Source: Pelodera strongyloides (taxonomy: Eukaryota; Nematoda; Chromadorea; Rhabditida; Rhabditidae). From it: DNA of 64,000 nt. Location: NCBI GenBank assembly GCA_036852015.1, contig JAANDG010000132.1, positions 199,501 through 263,500 of the forward strand, in the 5' to 3' direction. Shown piece by piece: positions 12,197-21,500 of the stretch. The translations under genes were made by a program, and so were the position numbers. The notes under the pieces are model-generated. The model was not told where the DNA came from, did not search any database, and saw only the letters and a list, made by a program, of their open reading frames with translations. The first letter of the stretch is position 1. The number at the start of each line of letters is the position of its first letter.

Positions 12197-12394
12197 TTAA
12201 AGCGATATGACGGCCGGTTTTTGAAGCGTATGCTGGTCAATTGCATTCCCATAGGTTGCGTGCGAATCAATATAAATAGAAAAAATGCGCAGGATAAAAA
12301 ATTGAAACAAAGAAAATTGCGCAGGATTTTTTTTACACCATAGGAATACAGCGTCTTACATACGTTTCAAAACCCGGCTGTTATAAGGCTTTAA
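12197..12394. repeat. TTAA MITE, family A/C intermediate
   Basis: The left end TTAAAGCGATATGACGGCCGG combines the AAAGCGATAT start of family C with the GGCCGGTTTTTGAA arm of family A. The right end is CCCGGCTGTTATAAGGCTTTAA. It is diverged from both. Confidence 0.65.
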
Positions 12395-12787
12395 CTTATA
12401 CACTTCACGAAAACCAAAGAACTAGGAGCTTATTGTCCATAATCGTTTGTACATATTTATTCTATATTTTACAAATCATTTTTATTCACAAATTATTTTC
12501 GAAACAGCTGTGTTGTACATCTAATAAACCGATTGAACAAAATGACGTGTCTCTACATACGCAGCGAGTAAAGGAAAATATCAGAATTGCACTTTTTGCA
12601 CAGAATTGCATTACATCAAGTATGTATTTGGGCACAGTAGCAATGAAGAAAAACATTATCTTTCATCGCATAGAGAAAGGGTTGCTTACAGTATTCTAGC
12701 TAAGGAGGTGTCTCACATTTTACATTGTTAATTGAACTAGTTAAAAACTAAATAAGTAGATAAATAGTTACATATCAAGTGATGGGA

Positions 12788-13269
12788 CTAGTATCCCACT
12801 CCCATATATGGATGCGGGTACATGGGCATCATCATCGGAGGCTGATCGTAGTACATAGGAGGGGACATATCTTGAAAATTAAAATTTCAAAGTATATATA
12901 TATATATATAAATACCTGAGTAGGAGACATATCTTGAAAATTAAAATTTCAAAGTATATATATATAAACCTGCTCTAGATGCCTACATAAATGCTTCTTA
13001 TCGTTAGCATTTTAAACTAACATACGAAAACCATGCTATTTGTCTAGAAGCCCACGTCTACACACCTACTCGCAACATATTCATGTGTTTTTCATAGTTT
13101 CATATAGATACCAATCAAATTAAATTATGAATTATAATATCATAAAAAACATACCGTATCCACCACCACCACAGCCATATCCTCCATAACTACCGTAACC
13201 CCCATAGGGCATCGATTGTACAACGACCACAAGCAGAAGGATAGCCAGGAGTCTTAGCGCCGCTAACAT
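12788..13269 (-). CDS. Small secreted Gly/Tyr-rich peptide, two exons
   Basis: Predicted 65-residue secreted peptide from exons 13155-13269 and 12788-12870. Residues 1-18 form a signal peptide (Met, then a Leu/Ala/Val-rich core ending VVVVQS). Next comes a Gly/Tyr section with YGGYG and GGYG units and one cysteine, and then a Met/Pro/Tyr-rich tail ending at a stop codon. The splice joins phase 1 to phase 2 through GTATGT and TTTTCAAG. The layout resembles nematode Gly/Tyr-rich antimicrobial (nlp/cnc-type) or cuticle-associated peptides, but I cannot assign a family member. A TATA box lies 35-45 bases upstream, and the LTR of the BEL element begins about 190 bases upstream in the same orientation. 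The intron holds a partial duplication of its own 3' splice region. Confidence 0.75.
12861..12962. repeat. Tandem duplication covering the 3' splice site of the peptide gene
   Basis: Two copies of the segment GACATATCTTGAAAATTAAA plus the following TTTCAAAGTATATATA (starting about 12864 and 12927) sit in a row. On the minus strand each carries the acceptor TTTTCAAG followed by ATATGTC, so the gene has two candidate acceptors. Using the distal one alone would add intron sequence; using both would make a 17-nt exon that shifts frame. Confidence 0.65.
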
Positions 13270-13303
13270 TATTGTACGTAACGGCAGCTGGAAGCCGGAA
13301 GCA

Positions 13304-13312
13304 CCTTATATA
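13304..13312 (-). promoter_or_regulatory. TATA box of the Gly/Tyr peptide gene
   Basis: TATATAAGG on the minus strand, 35-45 bases before the ATG, fits a core promoter for a short 5' leader. The functional role is inferred from position only. Confidence 0.55.
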
Positions 13313-13455
13313 GTGTTCAAGCCGGTATGATCCTTTTAATCGGCTCGTTTGAAAACCGAAATAGCTATTTGGCGAACAATTGCTCCTTTTCTCTAAACAC
13401 TATGATCTCAAAAAGGAGAGTTACTAGATCATAGTCCACATAATTCATGCCAAAC

Positions 13456-14035
13456 TGTAATAATAATAATAGGCACCGAAATGTAGCAAAATACACGTAC
13501 AATATCAACACGATAAATTCAGTGGCAGAACAACCAATGATTGCACAGCGAAACAACACCTTGATACAATTATTTTATCCAGAATAAAATCAATAGAATA
13601 GCCTCAAAAGGGTAATCGAATAGTTGTCTGTCGAAAGTATCCCTGACGCAACCAACAGAAAAACACAAGAGTGACACGAACTAGGAAGCCGGGATGGGTG
13701 TTGGCTTTACCCCAGACGCTTTTCCTATCTACGGTCTCTTAACATGCATAGGTGATTTGCATATCTAGCCGTTTGGCACCTCTTAAAGTTGCGTAATCTA
13801 TAAGTGCAAGGCCTTGTGAGGAGGGACGGCGCTCGCGCGCGCAGTGTAATAGTACAAGTCCAGAAGCTGATTGATTGACGATTGGAGTTGGAAAGGGGAG
13901 AAATGGAAGATATTAATACGCTTAAGGTTAAACATGAAAGTAAATCTACGATAAAATAATGGTCATTATAAGATAAATGGTATTAGGCTACGCTAATGTG
14001 AATTAGGAGACTGTCACGGAGTGATATCCGTGACA
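13456..14035 (-). repeat. 3' LTR of the BEL/Pao element
   Basis: 580 bp, same sequence as 24715-25294 by eye. On the plus strand it runs TGTAATAATAATAATAGG to GATATCCGTGACA. Its outer edge lies about 190 bp upstream of the peptide gene ATG and it points the same way, so it could supply promoter or enhancer activity. Confidence 0.95.
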
Positions 14036-14046
14036 CTCCCCCCCGA
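14036..14046 (-). other. Polypurine tract next to the 3' LTR
   Basis: On the minus strand GGGGGGGAG directly precedes the LTR start TGTCACGG. This is the usual position and composition of a plus-strand primer in LTR elements. Confidence 0.7.
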
Positions 14047-14496
14047 CAAAAAAATGTATATGTGCTATTGGAATTACAGTAACCGAATATGGGTGAATTA
14101 CAAGAAATACAGCAAAATTACCGAAAGAAGGAGATATATAATTAACAATATAGAATAAGCGATTATAATGAAGTGAATAACGTTCATAAGCGAAATTTAG
14201 CAACAAATAAGAAGAAGCGAAGCACAACAACGTGAGAAAAAGAAAAAAAAATGAATTAAGCAACATAAAATATCAACAGCAACGAATAAAATTTCAATGA
14301 GCACATGTTAAGGCAACAAGTTTACAACAGTACAATAATTACGAGAGAAATCTATCAAGATAATACAATAATCAGAAAACACGTTAAACCTACGTACCGA
14401 GGATGACTCTTGAAGATCGAAATTAACCTAAAAAAAAAAGGGAAGGGGAAGGGGCCAATAGCAGCAGAATACGAATATGAATACCGAAATATAGCC

Positions 14497-15333
14497 TCAC
14501 TCATCGTCAGAAATGTCTTCGAGCGGCAGCAACTCAGTAGGAGCGCTTTTCATCTGCACGACCACATGGGATTCGTCTTCCTCTTCTTCCTCATCTTCTT
14601 CTTCATCGTCAGTTTTCTTGTGAAGAACTTCGAGTGTAGCATCAGTAGCATTCGCCTCACTATTCGACAATTCGTGAAAATCGTGGAGTTCTGGCTTCCT
14701 TTTCCCTAAGAAACACGTGACCGTCTTGGTTCCTCTAGGGGTGATCGTCCTCTGGATGCCAGTCAGAACTGTGCGATTGTTTGCGAAATGACGTCGTCTT
14801 GCAGCACCGGATGGCATTTTCAAGAGGTCTCTCTTCGCTTTCTTCACGACGTACTCGGAGGTATCGCTGAGTTCACCGCTATGATAGTCGAATTTCTCAA
14901 CGTTGTGTTGGAGCCACTTGTCGAGATCATTGATGTCTTGGCGCAAACGGTAGACAGCGCGCTTCCGCTCTTCTTCAGAGTTGGTGATCAGATGACAGAA
15001 TACCAGATTGTGTTCTTGATTGCAGTACATACACTTCGATTTCTTCTGAGGGCAGTGCTGACGGTGTTGAGGTCTTGCCTTCTGGAGACACTGAATACAG
15101 AGTTCTTTCTCCATAGCAGCTACGATTCTTTCTTCGAGTTGGTAGGGACACTGGTGAGCAAAGTGGGAGCCATTGCAGAGGGGGCAATTGACTGGGGCTC
15201 GGTCACCAGCTTGACGAGATGCATCGTATTGCTTTAGGAGGTTACTCACTCCTAAGAATGTTTTGCGGTTGTGTTCGAGCTCCCATAGGGTAGGGTTGGG
15301 AGTTTGGCTTGAACTCGAACCGGCAGACGACAT
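14497..15333 (-). CDS. BEL accessory ORF with three zinc-knuckle-like motifs, downstream of env
   Basis: A 278-residue protein counted from the ATG at 15333; the frame is open back to 15543, but that part has non-coding composition. Near residues 50-62 is CPLCNGSHFAHQC, then CIQCLQKARPQHRQHC about 20 residues later, then CMYCNQEHNLVFC. The C-terminal 60 residues are very acidic (runs of Glu and Asp). The order and spacing of these knuckles parallel the triple knuckle of the element's own Gag (residues about 365-422 of the long ORF), which suggests a duplicated nucleocapsid module. A possible splice acceptor (CATCATTCAG) sits just upstream of the ATG on the minus strand, so it is likely made from a spliced RNA. 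Function unknown; RNA binding is the obvious guess. Confidence 0.75.
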   Translation of the reverse strand: MSSAGSSSSQTPNPTLWELEHNRKTFLGVSNLLKQYDASRQAGDRAPVNCPLCNGSHFAHQCPYQLEERIVAAMEKELCIQCLQKARPQHRQHCPQKKSKCMYCNQEHNLVFCHLITNSEEERKRAVYRLRQDINDLDKWLQHNVEKFDYHSGELSDTSEYVVKKAKRDLLKMPSGAARRRHFANNRTVLTGIQRTITPRGTKTVTCFLGKRKPELHDFHELSNSEANATDATLEVLHKKTDDEEEDEEEEEDESHVVVQMKSAPTELLPLEDISDDE

Positions 15334-15558
15334 ACGAAGTGTATATAGGTACACTGAATGATGATCGATAGCTCTTGCGCGGGTATGATGAAGAGACAGA
15401 CAGTGGGCGGAGTCATGAGTCAGAAGGGACCTTTGTCCGCGAGGAGAGGGGTATGCAGGGGTATGCAGATCGGCAACAGAAAGTGCAAAAGGAAATCGAG
15501 GGGCCATTACAAAATTGCAGATAATAAGTGAAGAGTCATCCACGGTTTCGGCTTTCTT

Positions 15559-18500
15559 TTAGAGTTCGTGCAGCTTCGGTGTTGCTTTCTTGGCGAGAAC
15601 TGCGGTCCAAGAAGTATTTGCCTTAAGGTACATGTAGATTGCGAGTACAATCGTACCTAGGGCCATGAGAAGCATCACACGGATTCCGATATACTCTGCA
15701 ACGGTGGATAGCAGATGGTGAAAATCGGGAAGTGCTACTTCGTGCTGGTTATCCGTCCAGTGAGCTGGGCTAATTAATCCTCGGGGAGATGAGTGAAAAC
15801 GGAGGGTTCCTGTTAGGGCAATTTCAGTTGGTTTGCAGGATGTTTTGCACTCTATGTTCACTCTCGCGTAGTTGTGGAAGATGTTGATTTCCGTCTCTGG
15901 GCTCGTCGGGCCGCACGCAATGGTGAACACCTGGTCTCCGCATTCAATGGAAGCGATCGTCGATTTCTGAGCTTTACACGTGGCAGTTGCTCTAGCTCCT
16001 TGTCGGCAAGCATAGCAACCATGTAGGTTCTCGATGCGTGCTTCGCAGCTTGTTTCTGTCACAGTCTGAAGCATGCTTGTTACGTTCCAGTTCCACTCAA
16101 CTACGATCTGTCCAACACTTGCAATTTCGGCGTGCACGGTGTCGTTCGACTCCCTCAAGAGTAGTCCTGGTTGAATCACTGGAAGTACTCTATTGGGCTC
16201 CTGCAAAATAGTGGACAGGTTCGTGGGGTTGCACTCGCAATTTACAGAGTTCTCCGCCGGTGAGCATTGGCAATTCGGTGTCGCTGAGCATCTTCCCTTG
16301 CTCGCAGCCTCTGAAGATGAACACCACAGATGAATCTCGTCTCGTGGCTCCATGATTGCGATGTGGTTCCCATCAGAGATGAAATGCGAGTTCAGAATGG
16401 GGTATTCATTCCTCTGCATGTTCACTACGCTGATTCGATGATTTCCCAGCTTCTTGGGTCTCCCGGGTAGAAGAGGTACCGTGAATGATTCCGAGTTCTG
16501 ATTGTCAGTCAGGTCAATGGACACGGTGGCGACTTCAGACCAGGTTGTACAGTGGAAGATCTCGTACACAATGTCGTTGGTCGGCTCAAGTGTCTCTCGC
16601 CAGAAGAGGCATCCGGGTTGGGGAAAGAAGCATCCTGCTCCAATGAATCCAGAGCTTTCAGTACAGTGGGTCTTTCCTGGAGCCTTGTTATGCATTCCGA
16701 GTTCCTCGATTTCAGTATCGGTCGTCACTTTTCCGCAGAAATCGGGAGTACAGCTTCCGGTGTGCGCACACCTTTTGCTGCTAGCTACCAGGTGTTGAAC
16801 GGATCTGGTGAAGGTGTTGATCGATTTCACGCAACGAAGTTCAGCTTTCACCCATTCGATTCTGGCGTGGAATGCAAGTGTTCCATTGACTGTTGCTTGT
16901 AGGCAGCTGACGGGTTGTGTCGGATTGAAGATCATCGACTGGATGTGAGACGTAGAGCAACGACCTTGTTCGTCGCAACGCTTCATTTCCGAGTCAAATA
17001 CGTCCACACGGTCGCAGGCTTGGACCGGTTGTGCCAGGAGCGCGCAGATTGAGACCAGTCGTAGCAATACAAGGCTTGTTGACTGTCTTCGTCGGTCGGC
17101 AGCTCTGTACCTGTTCCGTCCTTGGCGAATCAAGCGCATGATGATAGTTCCGAATATGATAAGTGGCCATAGTCCGAGACGCGCAATACCGAAGAGAACT
17201 GAGGCCGGTTTGCAGGAAGTGGTGCAGATTGCCAACAGTGCAGCGACTGTAAAGTATAGGCTGGCGATGACAATAACAGCCACAGATCTTGGGTGGCATT
17301 CTGGGTTGGCCATGTTATCCGTGCAGAATGTGCACTGAATCTGCTCACAGAATTGTGGTGCGGCCGGGCAGGGCAACTCGGTTATCTGTACTTGCTTTCT
17401 CTCGTCGTGATATTTCAAGATTATGCTGTGGTCTTCGGACGTGAACGCCGGCGGCAGGAGCATGTATCTGGATCCTGGGAAAGCTTCCACACATGTTTCC
17501 GTGGTGCAAATGGTCAATTCCTGTCCGAGTTCCGTCTCGTTCCATGCTACTCCTCCCGGGATGCAAGTGAAGGAGTGCGCTTCCGTCATCGGCGGGAATC
17601 CGATGCATGCCATCATGACGAGGTAAAGGAAGAACGGAAGCCTCATTTTCGGCCACATCGATGCAAGTTCTCTTTTTGCTGGGGTGTTGTCGATCTCAGC
17701 CACGGGAAGGAGCAGTGGAACTACTGGCGTCCTTGCATATGATGTAGATGTGGTGATTTCGTCGATCACTTTTTCCTGCCTTTTTTGCATCACGTTCTGC
17801 ATGTTGATTCCACGGTTTTCATTGGTGATGACGAGCCTTTCCCTTCTGTAAGCTCGAGGACGCGGATCTCCCATTGGTCTTCTGGCTAGATGTTCCTGAA
17901 TGCTTGCCTTTCTCTGTTCATGTCGTCTGATCGTGGTGTAGTCTGTCGAATTCCACACTTTTTCAGGAATGAACTTATTAAGGTCGTCGTCAGTGAAGAG
18001 TGGATACTTAATGTTCTCGTAATCCACATTGCCGATGAAATACGTATGGGCTTCTAGACGGTCTTCGACATTGTCCTCCGTATCGATGTCGTCGAGTTCA
18101 CAATCGTTGTCGTATTTCTGTCTGATGTGTCTCGCACGCAAGTTGTAGCGACGTGAGAGTCTCTTCTCTGCCGGCATAGGGCTCTCGTGCTGACTTGTTA
18201 CATCGTCAGACATTTCCAATGGAATGAGGAGCGAGATTGGTCTGGTCGTTTCTCTCCCAGAACATGTCATGATCCTGGCGTTCCTATACAGTCCATCAGA
18301 TCCTTTCATGACTTCCACGATCTTTGCTAACGGCCATGCATGTCGTGGTCGCATCACATCTTTTACCATAACAATTTCTCCCACCAACGGTACGCGGAGT
18401 TGTTGTCTGTGGTATTTGTGACGCGTTCTATTGACAGCGGCCAGACTGGTAATGTAATGGTTCTCGAATTCATCCCATATCTTCCGCGTCAAATCTTGGG

Positions 18501-21500
18501 AGAGCTTCAACGCTGCCACTGTCTCTTGTCTCGTCTGAAGAGCAGCTGAGCTTGCAGGGGGAAGGTAATCTTCGTCTTCTCCTCCCAACACGACGTGTGG
18601 GATCATCACTCTTACACCCTGTGCAAGGAAGTCTCCTGGTGTGATAACTTCCCAATCGTCGCTGTTGTCCACATAGGTGAGCGGTCTTCTGTTCAGCGCT
18701 CCAGTGATTTCCTTCAACGTCGTCTGCAGTTGGTCGAAAGTCGGAGTCTTTCGTCGCAGCGTCTTATACAAGGCTGTCTTCACTGAACCGCAGATCCTCT
18801 CATAACACCCTCCTTGCCATGGTGCGAAGGCGCTGATGAAATGCCATTGAATTTGGTGTTCACTCAGGAATTTTTGGAACTTGAGTCCAGTGTCGGATTC
18901 TGTCGACAGGATGGAATTCAGAATACGTTCTCCCAGATGGAACTGCGGTGCATTGTCGCTTGTTATCGACGCGGGAATTCCATAGGTGGCGAATAAGCGT
19001 CTCAATGCGTTGAGGAACGTAGTTGTCGACAGATCCGGAACTATGTCCAAATAAGTTCCTCTCGTCGTCAGACAGGTGACAATGAGGATCCAACGTTTGG
19101 AAGGTGAGTCGTGGCGCGTTTCCTTCGTCGTGATTGGTCCGAGGTAGTCGAGACCTACATGTTCGAACGGTCTTGTCGATCGCAGTCTTCTCGTCGGAAG
19201 GTCGCATGCATTCGGATATGGATAAGGCTTCTGGTTGGTTCTTCTGCAGACACGACAGTTGTGGATCACTTTCTTGATCTTCGACCTTGGCTTTGTTACC
19301 CAGTATTTGGATCGTAGGGCTGCCAGCGTGTACTCCTGACTGTAATGCTGAGCTTGCTGATGGTAGTGCTCGATTACTAGCAGTGCAAACGGGTGCTTGC
19401 CGGAGATCAATATGGGCCGTTTGGTTTCCAGCGGCATCCGTGATTTCCCTATTCTTCCATGTAAGCGGTAGATGCCATGGTCGTCGGGCTTCGCCAGGAA
19501 AATTCGTTCCATTTCGCTCGAGGTATGTCTTCCGAACGCTTCTTTCTGATGAAGTCGCGTGATCACTTGTTCGCCGAGTGTTACGTCAGTGGCAGTCAGA
19601 TGTCCGTCAGTCGAAATTTCTCTCATTTCCGGGACCGTAGCTGCAATTCGGTTCTGCAGGCTCTCGTTGTTCTTTGTGCACTTCTTCAGGAATCGAAGAA
19701 TGTTAGCGCCAACTTTGAACAAACGTGTGAGCTTCGTAGGTTGTTCCGGAGTCCACCTTGAATTGACTCCTTCGGTCCAACGAATACATTGGTCCTCTTG
19801 ACTGGAGTGCACGTGCATCACTTGCTCGGCGGGGATGGCGACTGATGCCGGTACGTTTACCTGCGAAGTGTCTTCCTTCCATTGAACCTCGAATGCTTCA
19901 TCGTGCTCTGGCCATGACGATGGATCACCTGTGCGTAGAAATTCTGGTCCGTTGAGCCAATTTGAGGTTTCCATCTGAATAGGAGATAGTCCACGGGTAG
20001 CGTGGTCAGCTGGGTTCTCGTGCGTCGCAACGTGCTGCACTTGGAACTTGTGGAAGCATTTCAATTGGCCCACGATTCGTTGAATCTCGTGAATGCGATT
20101 GTAAACCAGTATTCCAAGTCTTTTCGTCATCAGTGTCTTGCGATCCATTTTCAGCCACCCAATCGTCGCAGTGGAGTCAGTCAGCATGTAGACGTCCTGC
20201 TTAACGCTGATGTACTCTGTCCTCTTCAGTTCCGGAATGATGTGAAGCGCCATGCGAAATCCGAGAGCAATCGCTTCCAATTCGAGTTTCGGTACTGTCT
20301 GTTTCACTCGCAGAGATGCCAGCTTGGTTCTGCTCATGATTAAATGGCTCTGATCGTCCGTGACGATGTAGGCGCAAGCTGAGTATGCTGTCGTTGACGC
20401 GTCGGTGAATATTACAAGGGTAGATGCTCTGAACGGATGCTTGCACGACAGGTATCTTGGAATTGTTATACCGGCGTCGGAAATTTCATCCACGATCGAT
20501 TTCCATTTGCTCTGCTGTTCATCCGAAAGTATGCTGTCCCAACTCTGATTCCTGTCTTCGAATAGGCTTTGCAGGAATATTTTAGCCTTCAGCGTTACCG
20601 GTGCAATAATCCCCAACGGATCGTACTGGGCCGAAATCTGCTTGCTAACGTTTCGTCTCGTTGTTCCTTCGGTATATTGCATGTCAACCTTGAACTGGAG
20701 TGTATCAGTTTTGTTGTTCCAACTGATTCCGAGGATTTTCGGCGAGTCGTTTTCGGAGAGTCGCTCAGCTGGTAAGTCCTGCAGGGGACTGGGATCATTT
20801 GACTGGAATTGGCGCAAATTCATCTTCATCTCTTCGAAGAATTCAATCGAGTCCGTGATCTTGTCTTGTGCCTCTTCGGTCCACGCTGCACCAAGAAACA
20901 GGTTGTCAACGTATAGTTGGTGTTCCAATTCTTCTGATGCGGATCCACCATTTCCCTGGTTGCGATGCAGTTGAAGCACGGCATTGAGCAAATACGGCGA
21001 GCAATTGATTCCGAACGGTAAGACAGTGTGACGACAATGACGGATGTTCCCTGGTGAGGGAGGTTTCGACCAATCGATGGGAAGGATGAATCGCGTTAAA
21101 TCCTTATCGGGCGTGTTGAGCTTGATCATCAAAAACGCCTTTTCTACATCGGCCGAGACTAGGATCTTCGAAGCGCGGCATCTCATTAGAATTCCGGTCA
21201 GTTGCGGCAGGTAGTTCGGACCTTGATGAAGCACTTCATTCAAGGATAGTTTTCCCTTCTCGTGCGCAGAAGCGTCGAATACAATGCGAACTTTTGAGCT
21301 CTCTTTCTCCATCGAGATTACAGGATGAAATGGCGCGTAGAAAGTGGAATTGACATTCTGTACTTCATCGGGCGGAATCTCTTCTATTATTCCTCGTTCC
21401 AGTTGCTCTTGGAAGTATTCCTGTATTTTCACCATCAGGAATTCGTTGTCGCAGTATGACGCATACAAACTCTGGAGTCGTTTGAAGGCCATGCGATCAT

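Noticed and set aside
14788..15237. 149-codon plus-strand ORF
   Set aside because: It lies opposite the zinc-knuckle ORF and has the composition of its antisense shadow. The minus-strand frame has conserved Cys/His motifs.
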